DNA from: Cryomorphaceae bacterium
GTDB lineage: Bacteria; Bacteroidota; Bacteroidia; Flavobacteriales; ECT2AJA-044
NCBI GenBank assembly: GCA_017798125.1
Contig: CP059070.1
Coordinates: forward strand, 744,001-808,000
Reading direction: 5' to 3'
Length of the DNA: 64,000 bases
Positions 42,621 to 51,038 of the stretch are shown in pieces. Below the pieces are notes generated by a model, which worked only from the letters and a program-made list of their open reading frames with translations, was not told the origin of the DNA and did not search any database. Every line of letters starts with the position of its first letter. Position 1 is the first letter of the stretch. Both the position numbers and the translations under genes were made by a program.

Positions 42621-43052
42621 TCAAGCACAAGCTATTTTGTCCACTCGTCGTTGGTGACGACCACCTTCGAATTCAGCGGTTAGAAATCGCTGAACAATGC
42701 GCTTGGCCATTTCATCCGTGATAAATCGTGCGGGAAGAGCTACAACATTGGCATCGTTGTGTTGACGAGCTAGATCTGCAAGCTCTTCATTCCAACACAG
42801 CGCACTTCGAATACCCTCATGCTTATTCAAAGTCATGTTGATTCCGTTTCCACTTCCACAAATAGCAATACCCAGCTCATTTCTACCTTCTTCAATAGAA
42901 GTAGCGAGCGGATGTGCATGATCTGGATAATCTACTGAATCAGGTCCGTCGGTGCCGAAGTTCTCTACTTCATGCCCTAGAGATTCCAACAATTCAGTCA
43001 ATTGGGGTTTCAATTCGTAAGCGGCGTGGTCACCAGCGATACCTATCTTCAT
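42621..43052 (-). CDS. rpiB: Ribose-5-phosphate isomerase B
   Basis: This 143-residue enzyme interconverts ribose 5-phosphate and ribulose 5-phosphate in the pentose phosphate pathway. It starts MKIGIAGDHAAYELK, has the phosphate/ring-opening region SVDYPDHAHPLA, the catalytic Cys in AICGSGNGINM, and the NDANVVALPARF helix. ATG 43052 is preferred to an in-frame start at 43073, which would overlap the promoter. It borders the candidate origin region. Confidence 0.95.
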   Translation of the reverse strand: MKIGIAGDHAAYELKPQLTELLESLGHEVENFGTDGPDSVDYPDHAHPLATSIEEGRNELGIAICGSGNGINMTLNKHEGIRSALCWNEELADLARQHNDANVVALPARFITDEMAKRIVQRFLTAEFEGGRHQRRVDKIACA

Positions 43053-43070
43053 AAAGCCTTGATTTGCAGG

Positions 43071-43078
43071 CAAAGATA
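43071..43078 (-). promoter_or_regulatory. Bacteroidota -7 promoter element for rpiB
   Basis: On the minus strand this reads TATCTTTG (TAnnTTTG), 18 bases before the rpiB ATG. No clear -33 element is visible. Confidence 0.6.
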
Positions 43079-43099
43079 AAGCCTTTTCACCGAGGTATC

Positions 43100-43512
43100 C
43101 GACTGTTCACAAAGCCTTGTGAATAGATGTTAATAACTGTAGATAAGCTCTGGACAAAAAAGAATGAAACCAATGCTTTTTTTACCTACTGAACCTTTCT
43201 TTCGCCTTTTCCAAGTCGACTTTTTACTTCTTTCTCCCTTCTTTTTGGGCATTAATTCACATTCAAAGTCGACCTTTACCCAAGAGAGAAATACAATTTG
43301 AGCGGGTTCCACGTTTATTCACAGATGTGTATAAATTAGCTAAGTCGCTCAGCTGTAACGAACTTTAATGAACAGATGGCCGTTTTGGCGGTGAACAACA
43401 TTTAACAAGGGAAGTACACAAGAAAAGTCCTTTTAAGTTATCCCTGCTGTTAACCGACTATTACTATCATATTAAATTCTTTAAAAGAATAAGAAGATAA
43501 ATAAGAGGTGTT
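43100..43512. other. Candidate chromosomal replication origin (DnaA-box cluster, AT-rich end)
   Basis: This is the only gene-free stretch over 300 bases. It has two perfect DnaA boxes (TTATNCACA): TTATTCACA at 43315-43323 (plus) and TTATACACA at 43326-43334 (minus), facing each other 2 bases apart. One-mismatch boxes lie at 43118-43126 (minus) and 43253-43261 (plus), and a two-mismatch box at 43103-43111. The inverted repeat TTCACAA-4-TTGTGAA is at 43107-43124. AAGTCGAC occurs twice (43213, 43267). A pyrimidine-rich stretch spans about 43175-43248, and the last 75 bases are AT-rich with a 15-base palindrome (43476-43490). A half parS (GTTCCACGT) at 43306-43314 abuts a DnaA box. dnaA is not adjacent, so this remains a candidate. 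Confidence 0.55.
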
Positions 43513-43513
43513 A

Positions 43514-45037
43514 ATGAGAACTTGGAGTATTTGGATTCTTCTTTTGGCTCTATCGAGTACAGCTTTTGCTCAAACCGATACGACCGGAGAATATACCGTT
43601 CTGTACTTCCGGGATGGCACTACTGTTTCGAGTGAGGGCTATATGGTCGATGGGCAACCCAACGGCTATTGGAAGACGTATCATCCCAATGGCAATCTCA
43701 AGTCCGAAGGAAATCGAGTGAACTTCAAGCTCGATGGCGAATGGATCTTTTACGGAAACGAGCAAGACACTATGCTCAAGGTGACCTACGATCAAGGGAT
43801 CAAAGACGGATTGCGTACAACATTCAAGGAGGGAATAAAGCAGAAAACCGAGACCTATGTTCAGGATGAGCGCCAGGGTCCCACGAAGTGGTTTTATCCC
43901 GAAGCTGGCGTTCAGCGCATGGTTCCTTTTGTGGACAACCTCGAACAAGGCAACGGTTTTGAATACGGTGAGGATGGAAGACTGATTACGCTGTATACGT
44001 ACAAGAAAGGAGTCCTTGTCAAGCAGCAAAAGATCAATCGTTTTAGTGAAGCAGGCGATACCGTTGGATTCTGGATGTGGTTTTGGCCCGATGATGTGAT
44101 TCGCCAAGAAGGTAGTTATTCCAAGGGGCTGCGTCATGGCTACTTCAAGTACTACGACGAGAAGGGAAATCTCCGCCGTACGGAGAAGTACATTGATGGC
44201 GTGCTACAACCCGATGCCCCAGAAACGGCAAAAATGCGCGTACGTAGAACAGTATATGCAGATGGATCCATTAAAACCCTCGGTGGTTATCGCAATGGTG
44301 TGAAAGATGGAGTGCACCGTTCGTACGACGAAGATGGAAATGTAATTTCAGGAGCGAAGTACAGTTTAGGAACCTTATTGGCCGAGGGTATTTTAGACGA
44401 TCAGGGACGTGAACAGGGTCCTTGGGTGTTCTACTACTCAACAGGCGAGAAAAAGGCTGAGGGGGAATATAAAGACGGAAAGAAGATCAAAGAATGGAAG
44501 TACTACCACCGCAATGGTAAAATGGAACAAACAGGTCGATATCAAAACGATTTACCTGTTGGTTTTTGGCGCTGGTATTTCGATGATGGAACCGTGCGTC
44601 GAGAAGAAGAGTATTTCAGAGGTTTAATGGAAGGCCCTTCGGTTGAATACAATGAGTTTGGCGAAGTGGTTGCCGAAGGCGAGTACCTCGATGGTTTCAA
44701 AGAAGGTCCATGGAACTACAAAGTGGGCGATCATACCGAGTTGGGTAGCTACGTCGAAGGGGAGCGTCAAGGCGTATGGAAGTATTATTGGGCGGATACG
44801 GAAGACCTACAATTTCAAGGAGGTTACATTGACGGAGAACCTGATGGCAAACACAAGTACTATTGGCCTAACGGTAAGGTTCGAATGGAAGGAAAGTACA
44901 TTGTAGGCGCTAAGAATGGCGATTGGATTTACTACAATGAACTGGGTGAAATTCAATTGTACATCACCTACGAAGATGGGGTAGAAGTGAAGTACGACGG
45001 CATCCCAGTCGATGATCTCTTAGGTCCAGAGCAATAG
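43514..45037 (+). CDS. Secreted MORN-repeat (YwqK-like) protein
   Basis: This 507-residue protein has a signal peptide ending near AFAQ. It is built of about 16 imperfect repeats of 20-24 residues of the form G-x-W-x-x-Y-x-x-x-G-x-x-x-x-x-G-x-Y-x-x-G, for example GYWKTYHPNGNLKSEG, GPWVFYYSTGEKKAEGEY and GKHKYYWPNGKVRMEGKY. MORN repeats form an open beta-sheet often used for lipid or protein contact. Automated naming as a YwqK antitoxin is not supported: there is no toxin gene and the protein is exported. ATG 43514 is taken; GTG 43508 is possible. Confidence 0.88.
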   Translation: MRTWSIWILLLALSSTAFAQTDTTGEYTVLYFRDGTTVSSEGYMVDGQPNGYWKTYHPNGNLKSEGNRVNFKLDGEWIFYGNEQDTMLKVTYDQGIKDGLRTTFKEGIKQKTETYVQDERQGPTKWFYPEAGVQRMVPFVDNLEQGNGFEYGEDGRLITLYTYKKGVLVKQQKINRFSEAGDTVGFWMWFWPDDVIRQEGSYSKGLRHGYFKYYDEKGNLRRTEKYIDGVLQPDAPETAKMRVRRTVYADGSIKTLGGYRNGVKDGVHRSYDEDGNVISGAKYSLGTLLAEGILDDQGREQGPWVFYYSTGEKKAEGEYKDGKKIKEWKYYHRNGKMEQTGRYQNDLPVGFWRWYFDDGTVRREEEYFRGLMEGPSVEYNEFGEVVAEGEYLDGFKEGPWNYKVGDHTELGSYVEGERQGVWKYYWADTEDLQFQGGYIDGEPDGKHKYYWPNGKVRMEGKYIVGAKNGDWIYYNELGEIQLYITYEDGVEVKYDGIPVDDLLGPEQ

Positions 45038-45040
45038 GCC

Positions 45041-45048
45041 TATCTTTG
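45041..45048 (+). promoter_or_regulatory. Bacteroidota -7 promoter element directly before a start codon
   Basis: TATCTTTG matches TAnnTTTG and ends only 4 bases before ATG 45053. If used, transcription would begin at or next to the A of the start codon, giving a leaderless message. TTA at 45020-45022 (18 bases upstream) is the only -33-like trace. Confidence 0.5.
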
Positions 45049-45052
45049 CTGC

Positions 45053-46093
45053 ATGCGTTGGCTCCTTATATCTTTGGCGGTATTCTTTTCTCTGTCTGTT
45101 CTCGGTCAGGAAAATGAGCGCGACACGACTTACTACAAGAAGTATCCTAAAAAACTGAGTGCGGGTAGCTTTATAGCTATTCGGAACTACGCTTTGTTGA
45201 TTGCTCCTGAATACAATAACGTGGGGGTCGATAGCCTTCGTTCTAACTACCAACCCAACGCGAGTCGAATTGTAGGAATCAGTTTGAATTTGGACCGAAT
45301 TGGCGCTAACCTAAGCGTGAGTATTCCCGATGATTTCAAGAGTCAAGAGCTCTATGGAACATCGCGACGTATTGAAGCGAATCTGGGTTTTTACCAGAAA
45401 AAAGGAATCGTTGGGGGTCAGTTTATCGCTACTCAAGGGTTTGCGGATAAGAACTCCACTAATTACTTGGATAATGTCCTCGATGAAGATCAGTTTTATG
45501 TTCGCGAAGATCTTCGGGTATGGAACGTTATGACGTCCTACCTTCATTTTTGGAATTGGAAAAAATTCTCGGCCCGATCGGCCATTTCTTTTTCTGAGCG
45601 TCAGCTGAAATCAGCGGGAACGTTGGTTACCTCTTTTCAAGTTCGACACTTCCGTGTCGCTGGAGATAGTTCAATCATTCCTTATCCCACGCGCCCCTTT
45701 TATCTTAATCTTCAAAACCTCCAAGAAGTACGATTCAATGAGCTTACAACAGGTATGGGATATGCCTACACCTTTGTACCCGCGGAGTATTGGTTCATCC
45801 ACGGAGCAGCTCAGGTTGAAGCCACTTTTCAGTTTCAGCGCTATAGAGAAACGGGCATGAATTTCGACGATCGATTCGTGGTGAATCCGGCTCTAGACTA
45901 TCGGATATCTGCAGGATATTCACATGATTATTTCTGGCTGGCCGTGCTCTTTGCAGGCTATGCAGATCTTTACAACCTCCCTGATGTGGTGATGGCCTGG
46001 AGCTATTTCAACGTCAGTTTTCACTTTGGAATACGCATTCCAACACCCCGGACCATCAACAAGGTCTATCGAAGTGCTATTCCTGAACAATAG
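45053..46093 (+). CDS. Probable outer-membrane beta-barrel, DUF4421-like
   Basis: This 346-residue protein has a signal peptide (about residues 1-18) and alternating aromatic and polar strands through to the C-terminus. NYQPNASRIVGISLNLDRIGANLS resembles the start of DUF4421 barrels, where a Y-x-P-N motif precedes the first strands. Function is unknown. The start is fixed by the signal peptide. The last 17 bases overlap the end of the convergent DUF4249 gene. The family name is tentative; the exported barrel nature is more certain. Confidence 0.65.
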   Translation: MRWLLISLAVFFSLSVLGQENERDTTYYKKYPKKLSAGSFIAIRNYALLIAPEYNNVGVDSLRSNYQPNASRIVGISLNLDRIGANLSVSIPDDFKSQELYGTSRRIEANLGFYQKKGIVGGQFIATQGFADKNSTNYLDNVLDEDQFYVREDLRVWNVMTSYLHFWNWKKFSARSAISFSERQLKSAGTLVTSFQVRHFRVAGDSSIIPYPTRPFYLNLQNLQEVRFNELTTGMGYAYTFVPAEYWFIHGAAQVEATFQFQRYRETGMNFDDRFVVNPALDYRISAGYSHDYFWLAVLFAGYADLYNLPDVVMAWSYFNVSFHFGIRIPTPRTINKVYRSAIPEQ

Positions 46094-46901
46094 TCTGTCC
46101 AGTAGCCAATCCGTGTGCTGAGAAATATCCCAAGACCACTTCATCAGTACTGCTCAAACTCATCATATTTCCAATAACAGGTGCGGGAGGTGGATCAAAA
46201 GGACCTCCAACTTGAGCTGTTTGAGTGGCAATGAGGTTCCAATAATCAAAGTAAGCACGTGAAGTACTGTACTGTTCTACAACCACGGTATCGCCGACCA
46301 AGAAGGGGTCAAAACTCACAGCGAATTCAGAGATGTAGTTTCCATCTACGAAGTCATCATTGGCCAACTGAATATCAAAAGGGGTATTCTGATAGACGTC
46401 GTTGAAGTAGAATTTCCATCGGTAAAACTCAGGTTGACCGGGGAGTTCTTGCGTGGCGAAATACACGTAGTATCCGTCATCCAAGAACTGCAGGTCCGTT
46501 TCGAAACGGTAGTATACCGAGTCAATGGGGGGAACGCGAGGAAGCAATTCAGATTCACTGCTGTAGCGGCGTCCATCGGGAAGTTCTACCTCGATTCGGT
46601 AGCTTTTTTCAGTGGTTCCAACATAGCTGGACAAATAGAAACCAGGCTCGGGCTCAATAAATGTTGAGACCAAGGCGTCATCCTCAAACAAAGTAATGGT
46701 TGCACCAGGGACTGGAGGGTTACCTTCTTCGTCAAAGTAGGGGACAGTCTCACTGAGATAGACAAAAGTCTCACCAGGTTGATCGGTAATTTGACCGTCG
46801 ATCACAAGAAGTACATCTCCTTCTGGAAGATCGAGTTCAACAACGTCTTGACAACTCCAAAAAGCCAAAACCGGTAGAATAAGAATCAGTAGCTTTTTCA
46901 T
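46077..46901 (-). CDS. DUF4249 family lipoprotein
   Basis: This 274-residue protein has a lipobox FWSC with Cys17. The mature part starts CQDVVELDLPEGDVLLVIDGQITDQPG, the hallmark of DUF4249, followed by Ig-like beta strands (FVYLSETVPYFD, VPGATITLFEDD). In Bacteroidota these lipoproteins are encoded next to a TonB-dependent receptor, probably as a surface partner in uptake, as here. It overlaps the receptor gene by one base. Confidence 0.92.
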   Translation of the reverse strand: MKKLLILILPVLAFWSCQDVVELDLPEGDVLLVIDGQITDQPGETFVYLSETVPYFDEEGNPPVPGATITLFEDDALVSTFIEPEPGFYLSSYVGTTEKSYRIEVELPDGRRYSSESELLPRVPPIDSVYYRFETDLQFLDDGYYVYFATQELPGQPEFYRWKFYFNDVYQNTPFDIQLANDDFVDGNYISEFAVSFDPFLVGDTVVVEQYSTSRAYFDYWNLIATQTAQVGGPFDPPPAPVIGNMMSLSSTDEVVLGYFSAHGLATGQTIVQE

Positions 46902-49258
46902 TAGAAGGAGAAATTATAGGTGACAAAAGGAACGATGCTTCCGAAGATGCTGAGGCGCACTGCTTCGGTCTGGGTGGGATTGTCTTCTTGCTGTCGGAAG
47001 AATATGCTGTAGGCATTTCGGCGTCCGTAGGCGTTGTATACCCCAAAAGCCCAAGAGCCTTTCCATCCTTTTTTCTTTTCGGGGTTAGGCGTGTAATTCG
47101 CGCTCAGATCCAGTCGGTGATAAGCCGGGATGCGCGCTCCATTTCGGTTGTTGTAAACGGGAATGACGATTCCGTCTTGAACGAATCGACCATCTGGATA
47201 GGTGATGGGTCGTCCTGTTTGAAACGCAAAAGTGGCTGAAACATCCCATCGTTTGTTGATGGCATAGGTAGTTACTACGGAAATATCGTGGGTTTTGTCC
47301 CAATTGCTGGAATACCAATCTCCATTATTGATGGTTTCTTCTGGCGTAGGTCCGGCGACCTGGAGTTCCGATCGCGAAAGCGTGTAGGAAATCCAACCGG
47401 TTAAGCGACCGGTGCGTTTGCGAACGAAGAACTCTAGCCCATATGCTCGGCCGTCTCCAGAGAGTAATTCTGTTTCCAGCACCGGGTTCAAGACCAACTG
47501 CGCTCCATTCTTGTAATCGAGGAGGTTGCGCATAGACTTGTAGTACACTTCCACGGAAGCTTCGTAGGTGTTGTTGTTGAAGTTCTGGAAATAGCCTAGG
47601 GCAAACTGATCTGCGGTGGCTGGATCAACATAGGGTCCAGATGGAGTCCAGATGTCGACAGGCGTTGCCGCAGTGGTATTGGAGACTAGATGAATGTACT
47701 GGCGTGTTCGGTTGTAAGAAGCTTTTACCGAAACCTCATCATTGACCAGATAATTGACTGCAAAGCGGGGCTCAAATCCATCGAAGGTGACGATGTTTTC
47801 TCCATCGCCGTAAGAGACCGTATCGATGATGGTTTCAACTTCTTTGGGTTGACCATCTTCGTAGATGCGAATATCTTCTGCTCCTTGTCTCAAGAACATG
47901 CTGTAGCGCGCACCGTACTGGAATTTCCAACGACTTCCTACTTTGATCTCGTGGGAAATATACGCTGCCGGTTCAATGGCGTACTGGTTAGGGATGGTGA
48001 ACTCGTTGAAGATATTTTCGTCACTGGCTGGTTTCACCAAACCGGGTTCAAATCGGTAGGTCAAATAGCTGGCTCCAAAAGAGAGCGTGTTGTCGGCATT
48101 GATGTAGTACTTCAAGTCCGCCTTTAAATTGTAATTAACGATACGCGAGTCCCAATCAAAAGCCTGCGCACCTTCAGGAATACCCAAGTTGTAGCGGTAA
48201 TCCGAAACGAGTCCCGTGAAATTAGCAAAGAGCTTTTCACTAAAGAGGTGGTTCCAACGGAGCGTGAAGGTCTGATTACCCCAAGCGAAGCGGAACAAGT
48301 CTCCGAAACCGAAAACATCGCGACCGAAATATGCCGAGGCGAAAATGCGGTCCTTTTCACCAATTCGGTAGTTGAGTTTGGCGTTTAGATCGTAGAAGTA
48401 GGCGGTATTGTCGCGAATATCTGGGTCGGGGGACAAGGCGAGAAAAAGATCTGCGTAGGAGCGACGGCCGGCCACCATAAAGCTCGACACATCCTTTTGA
48501 ATAGGACCTTCCAAGGTGAGTCGAGAACTTAAAATTCCTAAGCCACCAGTTCCTGCGAAGCGCTTGGAATTTCCTTCTTTCTGGCGTACGTCCAAAACAG
48601 AACTGAGTCGACCTCCGTACTCTGCAGGGATACCCCCTTTGTACAGTTTAGCGTCTTTAACAGCGTCGGAATTGAAGACGGAAAAGAAGCCGAAAAGGTG
48701 ACTGGAGTTGTACACAGGGGCTTCGTCCAGTAAGATGAGGTTTTGGTCGATGTTTCCCCCACGGACATTAAAACCGGTTGCCCCTTCACCCACAGTGCTC
48801 ACACCGGGCATGAGTTGAAGGGTACGAATGATGTCCGCTTCACCTAAGAGGGCAGGCACCTTCTTCACTTCTTTCATGCTGAGGTCGGTGACGGACATTT
48901 CCACAGAGGTGACATTCTCCACAGATCGCTCTTCAGTCAAGACGACTTCTTCAAGCTCTTCGGAATCAAAGCTGAGCTCGAGGTCGCGGCGTACATCGGA
49001 CCGTAGGTCCACTTCTTCAATCACCGTTTGGTATCCGATGAACAAGAACTGCACTTCGTACCTACCAGGAGGAACAGAGATGCTGTAGAACCCATACGCG
49101 TTTGTGGTCACTCCTTTTTGGAGGGAAGGGAAGTAGATGTTGGCGCCAATCATCTCTTCACCGTTTGCGGCATCGCGGATGTATCCGCTCAAGGTTGCCG
49201 TTTGCGCCGAGGTCACGAGGGTGAAAAAAACCGCGGACAGCAGGAGGAAGTGTTTCAT
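46901..49258 (-). CDS. TonB-dependent outer-membrane receptor
   Basis: This 785-residue protein has a signal peptide (about residues 1-18) and a carboxypeptidase-regulatory-like domain (about 20-100, ATLSGYIRDAANGEEMIGANIYF). The plug follows, with ATGFNVRGGNIDQNLILLDEAPVYN and PAEYGGRLSSVLDV. A 22-strand barrel ends in the aromatic VPFVTYNFSF. It would import a ligand with energy from TonB-ExbBD. The ligand is unknown; SusC-type glycan receptors are usually about 1000 residues with a SusD partner, so this is another class, paired with DUF4249. Two promoter elements lie upstream. Confidence 0.93.
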   Translation of the reverse strand: MKHFLLLSAVFFTLVTSAQTATLSGYIRDAANGEEMIGANIYFPSLQKGVTTNAYGFYSISVPPGRYEVQFLFIGYQTVIEEVDLRSDVRRDLELSFDSEELEEVVLTEERSVENVTSVEMSVTDLSMKEVKKVPALLGEADIIRTLQLMPGVSTVGEGATGFNVRGGNIDQNLILLDEAPVYNSSHLFGFFSVFNSDAVKDAKLYKGGIPAEYGGRLSSVLDVRQKEGNSKRFAGTGGLGILSSRLTLEGPIQKDVSSFMVAGRRSYADLFLALSPDPDIRDNTAYFYDLNAKLNYRIGEKDRIFASAYFGRDVFGFGDLFRFAWGNQTFTLRWNHLFSEKLFANFTGLVSDYRYNLGIPEGAQAFDWDSRIVNYNLKADLKYYINADNTLSFGASYLTYRFEPGLVKPASDENIFNEFTIPNQYAIEPAAYISHEIKVGSRWKFQYGARYSMFLRQGAEDIRIYEDGQPKEVETIIDTVSYGDGENIVTFDGFEPRFAVNYLVNDEVSVKASYNRTRQYIHLVSNTTAATPVDIWTPSGPYVDPATADQFALGYFQNFNNNTYEASVEVYYKSMRNLLDYKNGAQLVLNPVLETELLSGDGRAYGLEFFVRKRTGRLTGWISYTLSRSELQVAGPTPEETINNGDWYSSNWDKTHDISVVTTYAINKRWDVSATFAFQTGRPITYPDGRFVQDGIVIPVYNNRNGARIPAYHRLDLSANYTPNPEKKKGWKGSWAFGVYNAYGRRNAYSIFFRQQEDNPTQTEAVRLSIFGSIVPFVTYNFSF

Positions 49259-49272
49259 TATGTGAGGTTTGA

Positions 49273-49291
49273 CAAAGGTAGAGCAAAGGTA
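49273..49291 (-). promoter_or_regulatory. Tandem -7 promoter elements before the TonB receptor
   Basis: On the minus strand TACCTTTG occurs twice, at 49284-49291 and 49273-49280, 11 bases apart. The distal copy has a TTG 22 bases upstream, at the usual -33 distance. The proximal copy leaves only 14 bases to the ATG at 49258. Two start points about one helical turn apart are possible. Confidence 0.6.
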
Positions 49292-49367
49292 TAGAGTGAG
49301 CTGCGAACAATCACAAGCGAGCGGAATTATTAGACTAACTTAGCAAGCGCGCAACTCTGAGTTCATA

Positions 49368-49928
49368 GTGACGACGAATAACCCCTGGAAAACATTACAC
49401 ACGGAGGTCAAATATGACAATCCGTGGATCACGGTCACCAAGAGTGATGTCATCACACCTGGCGGTTCACCGGGGGAATATGGCATTGTTCATTTCAAAA
49501 ACCTCGCCATAGGGGTGGTTCCCATCGATAACGAAGGAAATACCTGGCTTATTGGTCAATACCGATTGCCTTTGGAACGCTATACCTGGGAAATAGTTGA
49601 AGGTGGTGGGCCTTTGGGTGTTGATCCGCTCGAGAGCGCTAAAAGAGAACTTCGGGAAGAAGCAGGACTAGAGGCTGCGGAGTGGGCCCTGATTCAGGAA
49701 ATGGACTTGAGCAATAGTGCTACGGATGAACGAGCGCTGTTGTACGTGGCCACGCAACTTACCGAACACGAACCGGAGCCCGATGAAAACGAAGAGCTCG
49801 CGATGGTCAAAGTTCCTTTTGAAGAGGTGTACCAGCGCGTGAAATCCGGAGAACTCAAGGACAGTTTAACCGTTGCAGCAGTTTTGAAAATCAAGCTGAT
49901 GCAACTCGAAGGAACCTTATCGATATGA
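49368..49928 (+). CDS. Nudix hydrolase (ADP-sugar pyrophosphatase type)
   Basis: This 186-residue protein has an intact Nudix box, G-x5-E-x7-REUxEExGU, in GPLGVDPLESAKRELREEAGL (about residues 84-104). IGQYRLPLERYTWEIVEGG upstream of it is typical of ADP-ribose pyrophosphatases. The start is GTG 49368, the first possible start in a frame with no ATG near. It overlaps the efflux adaptor gene by 4 bases, so it heads the efflux operon. Why a Nudix enzyme is coupled to an efflux pump is unclear. Confidence 0.9.
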   Translation: MTTNNPWKTLHTEVKYDNPWITVTKSDVITPGGSPGEYGIVHFKNLAIGVVPIDNEGNTWLIGQYRLPLERYTWEIVEGGGPLGVDPLESAKRELREEAGLEAAEWALIQEMDLSNSATDERALLYVATQLTEHEPEPDENEELAMVKVPFEEVYQRVKSGELKDSLTVAAVLKIKLMQLEGTLSI

Positions 49929-51037
49929 ACAGAGGTCGGTTGAGCATTATAGCGGCCGTATTGGTTTTGGTGGGTGCGTTTGCCGCCCGAAACTTCTTGG
50001 CTGCACAGAAAAAAACACCACCGCGGAATTCAAAGCAACGCATTGTCGGCGTGGTTCCGGACACGGTTCATCTAGGACCGGTTGGCGTTATGATTCCGGT
50101 GACTGGAACGCTAAAAGCGCGGAATCGGATTGAGCTGTACGCAGAGGTGAGCGGTCGTTTGCTTAGAGCATCGGACCGTTTTCGAGAAGGCAATACGTTT
50201 GAGCGCGGATCGGTTTTGATTCAGATCGATGAGACGGAGGCGCAAGCGAATCTGGTGGCTCAGAAGAGCAGCTTCTTGAACACCTTGAGTGGAGTGATGT
50301 CTGATATTCGGATAGATTATCCGGACCAGTTTGACAAATGGACCAAGTACCTCTCTTCATTTTCGGTCGACGCGCCCATCGAGGAACTACCGGAAGTGAC
50401 CAGCGAAAAGGAAAAACTCTTCATCACGGCACGGGGAATTTACACCGGCTACTACAACATCAAGAGTGCAGAAGCACGTCTTGATAAATACACCTTAAAA
50501 GCACCGTTTCACGGAGTAGTAACTCAAGCCAATATTGAACCGGGCACCTTGGTACGGGGAGGCCAAAAACTCGGGGAGTTCATCAGCGATGAGGTTTTTG
50601 AGTTGGAAGTGTCCCTGAAAGCATCAGACCTTCAATTTGTCCAAAACGGCGACCAAGTGAATTTGCGATCGAATGACGTGACGGGAAACTGGACAGGGAC
50701 CATTCGCCGAATCAATAACCGCATTGACCCGATGACCCAAAGCGTGAACCTCTTCATTGAGGTTCGCGGTTCAGACCTACGCGAAGGAATGTTCCTCAAT
50801 GCCGATATTCAAGTGGAGGAAATCGAAAACGCCTTTGCCATTAACCGAAAAATGGTGAACGACCGAGGAGAACTCTACGTATTGGCGGACTCAACCTTGG
50901 TTTTCCGACAAGTTGATGTGGTTCGGTTCACGGAAGAAACGGCCATCATTCGCGGATTGAGCGAGGGAGCATTGATTCCTGCACAACCCGTTCCGGGTGC
51001 CTATCCAGGAATGCCGATACAAGTAACGCAGCCCTAA
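49925..51037 (+). CDS. RND efflux periplasmic adaptor (membrane-fusion protein)
   Basis: This 370-residue protein has an N-terminal anchor helix (about residues 7-22). A lipoyl half-motif around ARNRIELYAEVSGRLLRA and its partner LKAPFHGVVTQANIEPGTLV flank a short helical hairpin. Beta-barrel and membrane-proximal parts follow (VNLRSNDVTGNWTGTIRRI). It links the pump and the outer-membrane channel. It is followed by the RND pump after one base. Confidence 0.93.
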   Translation: MNRGRLSIIAAVLVLVGAFAARNFLAAQKKTPPRNSKQRIVGVVPDTVHLGPVGVMIPVTGTLKARNRIELYAEVSGRLLRASDRFREGNTFERGSVLIQIDETEAQANLVAQKSSFLNTLSGVMSDIRIDYPDQFDKWTKYLSSFSVDAPIEELPEVTSEKEKLFITARGIYTGYYNIKSAEARLDKYTLKAPFHGVVTQANIEPGTLVRGGQKLGEFISDEVFELEVSLKASDLQFVQNGDQVNLRSNDVTGNWTGTIRRINNRIDPMTQSVNLFIEVRGSDLREGMFLNADIQVEEIENAFAINRKMVNDRGELYVLADSTLVFRQVDVVRFTEETAIIRGLSEGALIPAQPVPGAYPGMPIQVTQP

Positions 51038-51038
51038 G

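Noticed and set aside
43130-43312. 60-codon Lys/Arg-rich frame on the minus strand in the rpiB gap
   Set aside because: It is the complement of a pyrimidine-rich stretch, has low-complexity composition and no promoter or family character. I read the gap as a candidate origin instead.
43514-45037. Antitoxin (YwqK) function for the MORN-repeat gene
   Set aside because: The name comes from repeat similarity. The protein is exported and has no toxin neighbour.
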